Shown: positions 35,497 to 44,706, numbered from the stretch's first letter. The stretch: 64,000 nt of DNA from Fibrobacteria bacterium (GCA_025360005.1 JANYDA010000029.1:1-64000); one strand, 5' to 3'. Numbers and translations: made by a program. The notes: generated by a model from the sequence alone, not told the origin.

Positions 35497-36333
35497 ATGT
35501 ATTTCAGGATTTCTTTATGGGCCCTCACCTTGCTATCGATTGATCCTGCCATGGGAAGTTCCAGCTTCAATCTGACTCCATGGGTCCTGATTTTCGAGCC
35601 GCAAAACAAAATCATCAGCCAAACGGTTACCTTCAAATACCAATCCGACAAGGACTCGCATGACTCCAAAGTGCAAAGGCCTAGTCCTAAGGATGATCAA
35701 AATGCCCCCGTTCCGGTGGAAGTCACCTTAACCGCCAGGGAACTGGACCTTGATGGCAAAGTAATCTACCCCTCGTCCCAAGGCGCCGATGATTTCGTGG
35801 TCTATCCATCCCAGTTCATCCTATATCCAGGCGACGTTAAAAAGGTCCAGGTGCAATGGGTGGGTGCTAAGCTGCCCGATAGGGAGATCAGCATGGGATT
35901 CATCTCCACCCAATTGCCCTTGAAGTTCGACGGGAACCTGGAAGAGCCGAAGACAGCCATTACGATGGTGGAAATGATGACCCGATACGAAGGGATCATC
36001 GTCGTCCGTCCCCCGAATATCAAGCCCGGGGTGGTAGTGGACACCGCCTATTCGCGCCAGGACAGCGCCGGTACGCACATGGTCGTGATCCTAAACAACA
36101 AGGGCACGGGCATGCAGTCCCTTAAAAATATTGATTTCACAGTTGCTCCATTGGACAAAAACGGGAAAATCAAGTTCAATGAACGGATCGAGTTCAAGAA
36201 CAAAACCGTTTCCAACGCCACTAACCAAAGCCTCCTGGCAGGCTTCCGCCGAAAAGTGGAAGTGCCGTGGCCGGGTGGGTTCCCCGTAGGCCCTATCAAT
36301 GTGAGCGCGACCTTCATTGATACCCCGAAATAA
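35497..36333 (+). CDS. PapD-like periplasmic fimbrial chaperone
   Basis: Secreted protein of 278 aa with a signal peptide (FRISLWALTLLSIDPAMG). Domain 1 ends in the edge-strand pattern VVYPSQFILYPGDVKKVQVQ. It is followed by KLPDREISMGFISTQLPL, which matches the chaperone signature around the Arg of LP-x-DRE. Domain 2 is a second Ig-like fold (THMVVILNNKGTGMQSLKNI). In the chaperone-usher pathway it would hold subunits by donor-strand complementation in the periplasm and deliver them to the usher encoded next. ATG 35497 is chosen because AAGGAG lies 6 nt upstream; GTG 35491 is the alternative. Confidence 0.8.
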   Translation: MYFRISLWALTLLSIDPAMGSSSFNLTPWVLIFEPQNKIISQTVTFKYQSDKDSHDSKVQRPSPKDDQNAPVPVEVTLTARELDLDGKVIYPSSQGADDFVVYPSQFILYPGDVKKVQVQWVGAKLPDREISMGFISTQLPLKFDGNLEEPKTAITMVEMMTRYEGIIVVRPPNIKPGVVVDTAYSRQDSAGTHMVVILNNKGTGMQSLKNIDFTVAPLDKNGKIKFNERIEFKNKTVSNATNQSLLAGFRRKVEVPWPGGFPVGPINVSATFIDTPK

Positions 36334-36425
36334 ATATCAAGCCCGAATCCGCACGGGCGCGGCAAAAATTTCTGGGAGGCTGAAAAGACAGTAACGCAAA
36401 GGATACCCCCTTTCCGCTAAGCAAA

Positions 36426-39400
36426 ATGGCAGTCAAAACCATTTTTACCCTATTCTCGCTTGCACTGGCAATGGGAATTCCCCGGATTGCTTCCGCCGCG
36501 GGGGAACGGGAAGAAGCTATAACCAATATCGAAGTTTCCATTGTGATTGACGGAAAACCGATTTCTGAAACTTGGATCAACCTTTCTGCGGGAGGAACCG
36601 GCATCGAGATTCCCGCGGCCCCCGTCCTTTCCGCCTTAAAGAATATGGTTTCCCAGGAAACCATCCGGAGCTTAGAAAGCCAGATCACCGTCAACGGGAC
36701 TTTCACAAACAAAATCCTGGCCCGCTTCGGGGTTACCCTGGGAATCAACGTGCCCATGCGCCAGGTTTATCTGGCAACCCGCAAATCAGCCCTGAAGATG
36801 AAAACGGAAACCGCCCGGTCCTCCTCTCCCGTAGCGGCCCCCGATTCCGGCCATGCCGACACTTTGCGCGCCGCGGCTAAACCCGGAAAAGCCAAGGATT
36901 CCGCCGGACCATGGACCTCACCGCCTGTTCCTCCGCTGCCGGGCCGCATCGTGGATACGCCGCCCACCCCAAAACCGGTGGACCAGGTTCATGCACAGGC
37001 ATCCAACGGCGGGGGGGGAGAGACGTATCCCTTGACGGATACTAGCTGGGAGCCCATGCGCGAAGATACCTCCCGTGCCGGGGCGCCCCAATCCACCGGC
37101 AGTCCCGGAAATCCCAGTGTACAGTTGAAGACCTATCGGCTGGATCGGACCAGAGAAGAATTGTTCGAGGATGTCTTCAAGCGTAAGGCGCCTCCCCTCC
37201 CAGCCAGCGTGGAGGTAACCTTGCTCGTCGATGGTAAATCGTACGGAACGCTTTGGATCCTATACAACGAAGCGCAAAAGCGCTACACCTTTCCGGTAGA
37301 TCCGGTGCTGAACGCCTTACAGGGCCTGGTCCGCCCCGACCTCTGGGAGAAATTGGCGGCGCGCGCAAAGGCCCAAAGCCGCTTCACGGTGGAAGACCTT
37401 ATCGCATGCGGGTTTCCCACAGTTTTGAATACCACCGTCTTTGAATTGTCTACGGGGGTTCCCGCCCAATTGTTGGGTTCAAAAATGCATCCCGTGGCCG
37501 GCCAGGTGATCGATCCGTACACTGTGCCCGCCTATGAACCGGGTTGGCTCAGCGCTTTCATAAATACCCGCATCCGAGAAAGGTTACCATACTACCAATA
37601 CAATCCCAGCCCTTTTGATACCAATGGATTTGGGAAACTCCAAGTGGAGGCTAGAAACCAGGAGCCGCGCGAACCCGTCAATGTGGATCTCGATGGCGCC
37701 ATCAACCTCAAAACCTGGGTGGTTGAAGGCAGGGCCAGCCTTTTGGAGAAGCCAGTGGAAAACCGCGTAGACGTTCACCGTCAGGATATACGTTTGGTTC
37801 ATGATTGGCCCAAGCAGTCTTTGCGCCTCAATGTCGGCGACTTGATCTTCCCCACTACCGGATTCCAGAGTTTTTGGAACCTGGGAGGCGTTGGACTCTC
37901 CCGCGACTTTTCCCTGCAACCGCACCTGGTGGCCTACCCCGTCAAGGATTTTGAATTCTTCCTCACCAATCCTTCGGAAGTAAGGGTCTTCATCAATGGC
38001 GTGCTCCGGGGAACATTTCAATTGGAGCAAGGAACCCATGATCTGCAGGGATTTCCCTTTACGGCGGGGGAAAGCGAGGTGGAAATAAAAATAACCGACA
38101 ATACCGGCCAGACGCAAACGCTCAATTTCGATTTCATCCACGAACCGAGTCTTCTGGCCAAGGGCATCTCCGCATTCTCCTTCAATGTGGGTTTCCCCAG
38201 CCGTGATATTTACAATCCGACTCAGAATTCATCTTATCCCGATAAATCGGTGTTATGGAACTATGAGTATGATCAGGGCAATCCGGCTCTCTTTTTGGAT
38301 TACAAACTCGGAATGTCCAACAGCCTAACCATGGAAGCCTATTCCCAGGCGATGGATACCGTGGGAATGATAGGCTTGGATCTGCTGCAAGCGATAAAAA
38401 TCGGCAAGATTAAAACCGACCTCGCCGGAAGCTATCACCATCGTGACGAATTCGCCTGGGCTGGGAACCTGGAATACACCTACATTCCCAAGATCACCAG
38501 TGACGTCTCCCCTACAAGCTGGAGGATCAAAAGCGAATATATTGAAAAGGGGTTTTACCGGCTGGGACAGGATTCCGCTTACCTTGGAGCGCTGAGTTTA
38601 GCGGGATCATTCCAAAAGTATACGCAAATCCTCAATCTGAACTTGGGCGCATCCTATGTTTTGAGGCTGCACAATCCCGACTTCTACAACTTGTACGCGG
38701 GCTTAAGCCGTAGCTGGCCCAAAGGCTGGTCTTCCTCACTCACCTTTAAGAACACCTTCGATCGTGCCAAGTCCACCAACACCTCGGTGGCAGCGACCCT
38801 TAACTATTTCTTCAATTTCGATGTGCAGTCCTTCAACGCATCGGAACGGGTGGAAAACCACCAAGTGGACGGATCCGAAAAAGGTACGCCCCCGAATTGG
38901 GACTACTCGACCGATCTGCTATGGGACTATAACGGCGCGGCGCCATTTCCGCATAACCCCTCATTGAATATGACGACCAATTTCGGCCCTAACAGCAACG
39001 ACTATTCGGCCCGGGCGCAATGGAATGGAAACCAAGGGACCGCGGAGATCATGGGTCGACGCTATGAGCCGAAAACGCAATCCATAATCACCAACTATGC
39101 GGACCTGACCTTGCAATCTTCGCTCATTTTTGTCGACGGGAATTTCGCCCTTTCCCGGCCTGTCCGGAACAGTTTTGTGATGGTCAAAGGGATTGAGAAT
39201 GAGGAAGCCTGCGATATCCTGGTGAATCCAAATGAAATGGGTTACGATGCGAAGAGTTCAAATTGGTTTCCCGGAGTCGTCCCCACTGTAAGCCCGTACT
39301 ATCTCAAGAAAATCCATTTGGAAGTGCAAGATCCACCGCTGGGATCCAACGATGACCGCACCGATTTCACCATTTACCCGGGGTATAAGAGCGGCTACGC

Positions 39401-39692
39401 GATTTATATGGGAACCAAGTCCACCATTATCGCGCTGGGAACCCTAATGTTGGGCCAGGAAAAACCCGCCGAGTACCAGACTTTCCAGGCTATACCTTTG
39501 GGCGGAGAAACAAGGGACCCGGTTGTAGGCTTTACCAATAAAGTTGGGAAATTCCAATTGACCAGAATGCAACCCGGCAAGTACAGGATTGAAATGTATG
39601 TCGACGGAAAGGCTTACGCCACCACGATGTCACTGCCGAAGAAATCTGAAGGCATAACTACGCTTGGCACTTTGCTGCTGGCTCCCAGATAA
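36426..39692 (+). CDS. Fimbrial usher-like outer membrane protein with duplicated N-terminal domain
   Basis: Outer membrane assembly platform of 1088 aa with a signal peptide (FSLALAMGIPRIASA). Residues 35-122 and 261-349 are two related copies of a domain (EVSIVIDGKPISETW and EVTLLVDGKSYGTLW), joined by a Pro/Ser-rich linker of about 130 residues. The beta-barrel part begins near 370 and shows usher-like motifs (SLRLNVGDLIFPTTGFQSFW, LSRDFSLQPHLVAYP, VRVFINGVLRGTFQLEQGTH). The C-terminus is an Ig-like carboxypeptidase-regulatory type domain (VGFTNKVGKFQLTRMQPGKY). Larger than typical ushers (800-870 aa) mainly because of the doubled N-terminus. Lower GC than the flanks. No good RBS is visible at 36426. 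Confidence 0.8.
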   Translation: MAVKTIFTLFSLALAMGIPRIASAAGEREEAITNIEVSIVIDGKPISETWINLSAGGTGIEIPAAPVLSALKNMVSQETIRSLESQITVNGTFTNKILARFGVTLGINVPMRQVYLATRKSALKMKTETARSSSPVAAPDSGHADTLRAAAKPGKAKDSAGPWTSPPVPPLPGRIVDTPPTPKPVDQVHAQASNGGGGETYPLTDTSWEPMREDTSRAGAPQSTGSPGNPSVQLKTYRLDRTREELFEDVFKRKAPPLPASVEVTLLVDGKSYGTLWILYNEAQKRYTFPVDPVLNALQGLVRPDLWEKLAARAKAQSRFTVEDLIACGFPTVLNTTVFELSTGVPAQLLGSKMHPVAGQVIDPYTVPAYEPGWLSAFINTRIRERLPYYQYNPSPFDTNGFGKLQVEARNQEPREPVNVDLDGAINLKTWVVEGRASLLEKPVENRVDVHRQDIRLVHDWPKQSLRLNVGDLIFPTTGFQSFWNLGGVGLSRDFSLQPHLVAYPVKDFEFFLTNPSEVRVFINGVLRGTFQLEQGTHDLQGFPFTAGESEVEIKITDNTGQTQTLNFDFIHEPSLLAKGISAFSFNVGFPSRDIYNPTQNSSYPDKSVLWNYEYDQGNPALFLDYKLGMSNSLTMEAYSQAMDTVGMIGLDLLQAIKIGKIKTDLAGSYHHRDEFAWAGNLEYTYIPKITSDVSPTSWRIKSEYIEKGFYRLGQDSAYLGALSLAGSFQKYTQILNLNLGASYVLRLHNPDFYNLYAGLSRSWPKGWSSSLTFKNTFDRAKSTNTSVAATLNYFFNFDVQSFNASERVENHQVDGSEKGTPPNWDYSTDLLWDYNGAAPFPHNPSLNMTTNFGPNSNDYSARAQWNGNQGTAEIMGRRYEPKTQSIITNYADLTLQSSLIFVDGNFALSRPVRNSFVMVKGIENEEACDILVNPNEMGYDAKSSNWFPGVVPTVSPYYLKKIHLEVQDPPLGSNDDRTDFTIYPGYKSGYAIYMGTKSTIIALGTLMLGQEKPAEYQTFQAIPLGGETRDPVVGFTNKVGKFQLTRMQPGKYRIEMYVDGKAYATTMSLPKKSEGITTLGTLLLAPR

Positions 39693-39716
39693 GACTGCCT
39701 TGACCGTGCCGGTCTT

Positions 39717-40232
39717 TCAATAGGCCGAGGGCATGCTGACAATGAGCCGTGGCGCATCCGCCTCCGGTCCGGTCGGCTTCGCAAAGGATCTTTTATAGGT
39801 GACGATCACTTTCATCCTGTATCCGATGGTCGCGGTCTCCTGCGGCCCGGGCTTCCATAGAAATCGCCCGCTTGATCTTCCAGGCTCCAAAGCAGATTCA
39901 TCCGGCGCCCGCAAGCCGTGTCCCAATATCCCGTCAATGCCTTCCAGCCTCACTTCGGAAACCTCATGACCGCCGCCATTCGCCTCCGAAAACTCGAACT
40001 CGAGCTCGTACTCGGGGAGATTGTTGTCGATTTCGATGACGGCAACCTCGGTGGCCTGCTCGTTCCCGGTCCGATCCGCCGCCTGCTTGGGGGTCACGAT
40101 CAGGCTGCGTTGCTCCGGCACATAGGCGCAGGCGACTAGTGAATTTGCGAATGTGTGGGGATGCGCGGCAAGGAGGATCCATAGCGCCGCCGGGATCGTT
40201 TTCAAGCGTTGAAAGCCGCGGTAAAACTTCAT
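39717..40232 (-). CDS. Secreted subunit-like protein 3, convergent with usher
   Basis: Secreted protein of 171 aa with a signal peptide ending TFA (IPAALWILLAAHPHTFA). The mature part is all-beta-like with YELEFEFSEANGGGHEVSE, parallel to the FTFQNKG and FTVTQRNGG segments of subunits 1 and 2. It ends TIGYRMKVIVTYKR followed by a Pro-rich tail. AAGGAG lies 10 nt before the ATG. It faces the usher gene with 24 bp between stops, so it is expressed separately. Probably a third fibre component such as a tip adhesin or alternative subunit; this is inference from pattern and position only. Confidence 0.6.
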   Translation of the reverse strand: MKFYRGFQRLKTIPAALWILLAAHPHTFANSLVACAYVPEQRSLIVTPKQAADRTGNEQATEVAVIEIDNNLPEYELEFEFSEANGGGHEVSEVRLEGIDGILGHGLRAPDESALEPGRSSGRFLWKPGPQETATIGYRMKVIVTYKRSFAKPTGPEADAPRLIVSMPSAY

Positions 40233-40462
40233 ATTTGGCTGCTCCTTGCCGGGGATTTTTGAAGTTAGTTATTTTGAATTCCGCCCTCATTTCCTGAAAA
40301 AGTACAACCTCAAAAATTCCCAATGCCGAAAATTCCGGCCGGGAAACCTAAACTCCGCAACCCAAATAAGCCCGAACCAACGGCTTAATCTTTGGTATTC
40401 GTTTCCGACGCCGGGATTATAATGGAAACGGTTTATCGGCCCGATATGGCCGGGAGAAACTC

Positions 40463-41284
40463 TTGATCACTATCCGCCAATATGCCCCCGGAGAAGCCAT
40501 CATCAAGGAGCACGAGTCCGGAGAGACGGCATTCCTGATTGAACGCGGCAAAGTGGAGGTGACCATGGAGTCGGGCGGGAAGCCCATCCATATCGCCTTC
40601 CTGGAAGCGGGGGCGACCTTCGGGGAAATGAGCATGGTGGACGATTCCCCCCGTAGCGCCACGGTTACGGCCGTGGAGGATACCCTGGTACGGGAAATCC
40701 ATCGCGACAACATCTTCGGGACCCTGAAGGAAAATCCGGACGCCGTAGTCAAGCTCCTGCAGAACATCTTCGAGCGGCTGCGGGAAGCCAATATCCGCCT
40801 GGCCCAGCTGGAATGCGCGGGGCCGACCCATGCGCTCCGGCCGGGTATCGCCGCTCCGCAGCCGGCGATAGACGCTGAGGCCGCGCCGGAGCGCTTCAAC
40901 CCGGCCGGGGAAAAACGACAGCTCTATTCCATCGAAGGCCTCACTCCCCAGGCCGTAGAGGCCATGTCCGACAATCCCTTCAACTTCTCGACCTTCCCGA
41001 TCAAGATAGGCCGTAAGAGCAACGACCCGCTGGTGAGCAACCACCTGGAGATTTCCGATCGGGACCCTTTGCAGATTTCCCGGCATCATGTCAGCATAGT
41101 CTGCGAGCATGGAAAAATAGGCGTGGTGGACAGGGGCAGTAAATTGGGAGCGCTGGTGGACGGAACACGCGTGGGAGGCAAAAAGCACGGCCCGGGACCC
41201 GTTTTCTTCAGTGGGGCGGAAGGCATCCTGGTGCTGGGCACCGACGCCTCGCCGTATCGCTACAAGGTGATGAAAGCTTCCTAG
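40463..41284 (+). CDS. Cyclic-nucleotide-binding domain fused to an FHA-like domain
   Basis: Cytoplasmic protein of 273 aa. Residues 1-115 form a cNMP-binding beta-roll (AFLIERGKVEVTMESGGKPI, GATFGEMSMVDDSPRSATVT with the phosphate-binding cassette). The C-terminal ~110 residues are an FHA-type phosphothreonine-binding fold (FPIKIGRKSNDP, ISRHHVSIVCEHGKIGVVDR, SKLGALVDGTRVG). No DNA-binding domain is seen, so it is not a CRP-type regulator. It would link cyclic nucleotide or other ligand binding to phospho-protein recognition. It starts with TTG at 40463, preceded by GGGAGA 8 nt upstream; no earlier start is in frame. Confidence 0.85.
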   Translation: MITIRQYAPGEAIIKEHESGETAFLIERGKVEVTMESGGKPIHIAFLEAGATFGEMSMVDDSPRSATVTAVEDTLVREIHRDNIFGTLKENPDAVVKLLQNIFERLREANIRLAQLECAGPTHALRPGIAAPQPAIDAEAAPERFNPAGEKRQLYSIEGLTPQAVEAMSDNPFNFSTFPIKIGRKSNDPLVSNHLEISDRDPLQISRHHVSIVCEHGKIGVVDRGSKLGALVDGTRVGGKKHGPGPVFFSGAEGILVLGTDASPYRYKVMKAS

Positions 41285-41292
41285 GAATCCGC

Positions 41293-43599
41293 TCAACAAC
41301 AGCGCGGCTGCCGGAAGCGCGCCTCTTCCTTCTCCGCCCAGGCCCGGCCTGGGGAATCCGGCGGGTTACCCAGGCTAATCAGTATCGAACCGTTATCCTG
41401 ATCGCAACCCGTATGCGCCGCCTGGGCGGGTTTGCTGATCGGACTTTCCCCGGCCAGATGCCGCAGCAGGGCCAGGAGCAACAGGCACAGCGCCCATAGC
41501 CATCCCAGCAGGCCGGAGGCCTTTTCCAGCGCCACGATTTCCGCCTCCAGCCAAACGGGCGGGGATTCCCGCAACAAGCGGCCTTCGCCGCTTTCCGCGC
41601 CCGAGAGCAGGCGCGCCCAGCGCCACAGGGATAAGGCCAGGATGGCTCCGACCATGGCCAGGAAGGCCGCCGCCACGGCCGCGTCCAGGCGCATATTGAA
41701 GATGATGCGCCCGGTTGAGGCCATCTTGTCCGCCGGTACCAGGCCCGCGGCCAAATCCCCGGACAGCTTCCGGGCCGCGGAAAGGAAACCGATTTTGGGG
41801 CTGGCATGGAACAGCTTCTGCCATCCGGCCGTGAAGGTGACGGCGGACAGCCAGGTCAGCGGCAATAGGGTAACTCCCAGGTAACGGGCGCGATCGAGCT
41901 TGATGATGACCGTGGTGGCCAGGCACAGGGCCACCACCGCCAGCAATTGGTTGGCGATGCCGAACAGCGGCCACAGGCTGTTGATGCCGCCCATGGGATC
42001 GAGCACGCCTTGGTAGAGGAAATATCCCCAGGCGGAAACCAAAAGCAGGCTGGCGATCACGTTGGCCGCATACGAGCGGGTGTCCGCCATGGGCTTGATG
42101 AATTGGCCCAGGAAGGCCTGGATCAGGAACCGCCCCACGCGCGTGCCCGCATCCACCGTGGTCAGGATGAACAAAGCCTCGAACATGATGGCGAAATGGT
42201 ACCAAAGACCCATCAGCGCGTCGCCGCCCAGCGCGGTGGAAAAGATCTTCGCCATTCCCAAAGCCAAGGTGGGCGCGCCCCCGGCGCGTCCGAACAAGGT
42301 GGGTTCGCCGATGGTATGCGCCAGCGACGCCATGGCCTCGGCCGTGATGGGAAAGCCCCAGGCGGTGATGGTCTTGACCGCCAGCTCCGGCGTGGCGCCC
42401 ACCGCCAACGCGGGGGAGTTGATGGCGAAGTAAGCCCCCGGATCCAAGGTGGCCGCGGCGATCATGGCCATGATGGCCACGCAGGATTCCAGCAGCATGC
42501 TCCCGTAGCCTACCGGCCGCGCATACGATTCACGCGTGATCAGCTTGGGGGTGGTGCCGGAGGCGATGAGCGAGTGGAAGCCGCTGATGGCTCCGCAGGC
42601 GATGGTGATGAAGCAGAAGGGGAAGATCTTCCCGGCGAATACCGGGCCCGTGCCGTCGATGAAATGCGTCAGCGGCGGGAGCCGCAAAGGCGGGAGCACG
42701 ATGAGGATGCCCAGCGCCAAAGCGGCGATGGTGCCCAGCTTCATGAAGGTGCTGAGATAATCGCGCGGCGCCAGCAAGAGCCATACGGGCAGGACGGACG
42801 CGGCCAGGCCGTAGCCGATGATGCACCAGGCCAATGCGGGGCCGGAGAGATTGAGCAAGGGCGCCAAGGCCGGGGATTCGTAAAACCATTTGCCGCCCCA
42901 CACCGCCAGCAGCAATAGCGCGATGCCGAAGACGGAAACTTCCAGCACGCGTCCGGGCCGGAAGAAGCGCAGGTACAGGCCCATGCACAAGGCGATGGGG
43001 ATGGTGGCCGCGATGGTGAAGGTGCCCCAGGGACTGCCCACCAGGGCCTTGACCACTACCAATCCCAGCACGGCGATGAGGATGATCATGATGGAGAGGA
43101 TGGCCAACAGCGCCACAGCCCCGGCCGGCTTGCCGATCTCCTCTTGCACCATTTCCCCCAGGGATTTCCCGCCGCGGCGGACCGAACAGAAGAGGATGAA
43201 GAAATCCTGCACCGCGCCTCCCAGCACCGCGCCGATGAGCAACCATAAGGTGCCGGGCAAATAGCCGAACTGCGCCGCCAGTACCGGACCCACCAAGGGG
43301 CCGGGCCCGCTGATGGCGGCGAAGTGGTGGCCGAAGACGATCCATTTGTCGGTGCGGACGAAATCCTTGCCGTCCTCGTGGATATGAGCCGGGGTCGCGC
43401 GCCTGTCGTCCAGGGTCATGATGCGGGCCGCGATCCATTTGGAATAGAAGCGATAGGCGATGGAATAGGTGCAGGCGGCCGCGGCCATTAGCCAGACCGC
43501 GTTCAGGGGTTCGCCGCGATGTAGGGCGAGGGTGGCGTAGGCGATGGCGCCGAGCAAGGCGACCAGGGTCCAAACCAATAGGGAGATGGTTTTTTTCAT
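41293..43599 (-). CDS. cstA: Carbon starvation protein CstA-like transporter with YbdD-like tail
   Basis: Inner-membrane transporter of the CstA/BtsT family (peptide or pyruvate uptake), 768 aa with about 16 membrane segments. Family motifs are FGHHFAAISGPGPLVGPVLA, GAVQDFFILFCSVRRGGKSL and FEALFILTTVDAGTRVGRF. The cytoplasmic C-terminus ends GNPPDSPGRAWAEKEEARFR then QPRCC. This resembles the end of the small YbdD/YjiX partner (HP-D-x-P ... E-F-x-R-E-x-x-A-R-Y ... RCC), which is normally a separate gene after cstA. It looks like a fused, shortened partner. Only 8 bp separates its stop from the convergent cNMP/FHA gene. Confidence 0.95.
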   Translation of the reverse strand: MKKTISLLVWTLVALLGAIAYATLALHRGEPLNAVWLMAAAACTYSIAYRFYSKWIAARIMTLDDRRATPAHIHEDGKDFVRTDKWIVFGHHFAAISGPGPLVGPVLAAQFGYLPGTLWLLIGAVLGGAVQDFFILFCSVRRGGKSLGEMVQEEIGKPAGAVALLAILSIMIILIAVLGLVVVKALVGSPWGTFTIAATIPIALCMGLYLRFFRPGRVLEVSVFGIALLLLAVWGGKWFYESPALAPLLNLSGPALAWCIIGYGLAASVLPVWLLLAPRDYLSTFMKLGTIAALALGILIVLPPLRLPPLTHFIDGTGPVFAGKIFPFCFITIACGAISGFHSLIASGTTPKLITRESYARPVGYGSMLLESCVAIMAMIAAATLDPGAYFAINSPALAVGATPELAVKTITAWGFPITAEAMASLAHTIGEPTLFGRAGGAPTLALGMAKIFSTALGGDALMGLWYHFAIMFEALFILTTVDAGTRVGRFLIQAFLGQFIKPMADTRSYAANVIASLLLVSAWGYFLYQGVLDPMGGINSLWPLFGIANQLLAVVALCLATTVIIKLDRARYLGVTLLPLTWLSAVTFTAGWQKLFHASPKIGFLSAARKLSGDLAAGLVPADKMASTGRIIFNMRLDAAVAAAFLAMVGAILALSLWRWARLLSGAESGEGRLLRESPPVWLEAEIVALEKASGLLGWLWALCLLLLALLRHLAGESPISKPAQAAHTGCDQDNGSILISLGNPPDSPGRAWAEKEEARFRQPRCC

Positions 43600-43671
43600 T
43601 CCGCTCCGGTCCGTTTTCCGCCACGGAATGCCGCTCCCGCGCAGCGGAAAAAGATACTAAGGGGGAAGGGG

Positions 43672-43703
43672 AAAAAAAGCGGGGGGATTGGATCCCCCCG
43701 CTT
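43672..43703 (-). terminator. Rho-independent terminator of the sigma factor gene
   Basis: AAGCGGGGGGAT (43677-43688) pairs perfectly over 12 bp with ATCCCCCCGCTT (43692-43703) around TGG. On the minus strand the stem runs into seven U residues (AAAAAAA at 43672-43678). It lies 48 bp past the sigma factor stop and upstream of cstA. Confidence 0.88.
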
Positions 43704-43750
43704 CATCGGAAAATAAACCGAGCCTTAAGCGCCCGTCGCGGCGATGGCCG

Positions 43751-44563
43751 TTACGCGCCCATCGCTTGCAAATACCCCTGGTACTTGCGTTGCAGCTTAT
43801 CGAAGGTGCCGCTGGTGCGCATCCGGCGCAAAGCCTGATCGCGCAATTGGCGCACGCGTTCATGGGAGATGTTGAGTCCCAATCCCACTTCGCGCAAGGT
43901 CTGCGGCGCGTTCTGATCCATGCCGAACAGGCCGGTGATGACCTGGGCTTCCCGCTCGGGAAGTTCGGAAAGGATCTCGCGCACCAGCTCGCCGGTGTCG
44001 GATTTCTCCAGTTCGTCTTCCGGGTTGGCCGCGCGATCGTCGCGCAGGATTTCCTGGAAGGACGTCTTGGAGTCCGGTCCCATGGGAGCTTCGAAAGACA
44101 TGCCCTTGCCGGCCGTCTGCAGCAGGCTGCGCACGTCTTCGTCCAGATCCTTGCCGTGGCCTTGTTCCTTCAGGGCCTTGCGCACGCGCAGGCACTGGTT
44201 GGCGGGCAGGCGGATCATGGAGCCGGTCTCGTTGATCGATTTGGTGATGAAGGCTTTCATCCACCAGACCGCGTAGGAGATGAACTTGATGCCGCGCGAG
44301 GAGTCGAAGCTTTCTACGGCGCGGATCAGGCCCATGCAACCTTCGTTGACCAGATCGGGGAGAGGGATGGGGCAGCCGCGATATTGCAGCGCGACCTTGA
44401 GGACAAAGCGCATGTTGGCCTTGATGAGGCGGTTGCGGGCATCCATATCGCCGCGACGGCAGCGTTCGAACAGTCTCAATTCCTCTTCGCGCGAGATGGG
44501 ACTGGTCTTGCGGATATCCTCCATATAGCGCTTGAGCGAAACGTCATGGGTGGGGTAAGACAT
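43751..44563 (-). CDS. RNA polymerase sigma-70 family factor (RpoD/SigA type)
   Basis: Sigma factor of 270 aa. Region 1.2 is RYMEDIRKTSPISREEELRL. Regions 2.1-2.4 follow (LIKANMRFVLKVALQYRG, DLVNEGCMGLIRAVESFD, ISYAVWWMKAFITKSINE). Region 3 comes next, then region 4 with its HTH (LREVGLGLNISHERVRQLRD). It lacks region 1.1 and the non-conserved insert, like the short primary or group 2 sigma factors of the Bacteroidota/Fibrobacterota. Whether it is the housekeeping or an alternative factor cannot be decided here. Start ATG 44563. Monocistronic, with its own terminator. Confidence 0.93.
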   Translation of the reverse strand: MSYPTHDVSLKRYMEDIRKTSPISREEELRLFERCRRGDMDARNRLIKANMRFVLKVALQYRGCPIPLPDLVNEGCMGLIRAVESFDSSRGIKFISYAVWWMKAFITKSINETGSMIRLPANQCLRVRKALKEQGHGKDLDEDVRSLLQTAGKGMSFEAPMGPDSKTSFQEILRDDRAANPEDELEKSDTGELVREILSELPEREAQVITGLFGMDQNAPQTLREVGLGLNISHERVRQLRDQALRRMRTSGTFDKLQRKYQGYLQAMGA

Positions 44564-44706
44564 TGGGGGTGCTTTCCTTGGAGCGGGCGGTATTTGTGTT
44601 AACGTCGCCCGACGGCGTTTTCAGTGATTAGAGAAGCAACTTACAAAAACATACGGGTTTGGACCGCAACTACGTTGGATATCCTGAGGGCCGGAAGGGC
44701 CGATTC

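Noticed and set aside
40433-40465. TTATCGGC near 40434 as a second sigma-28 promoter (minus strand)
   Set aside because: No TAAA element at the required distance and no gene in the right direction.
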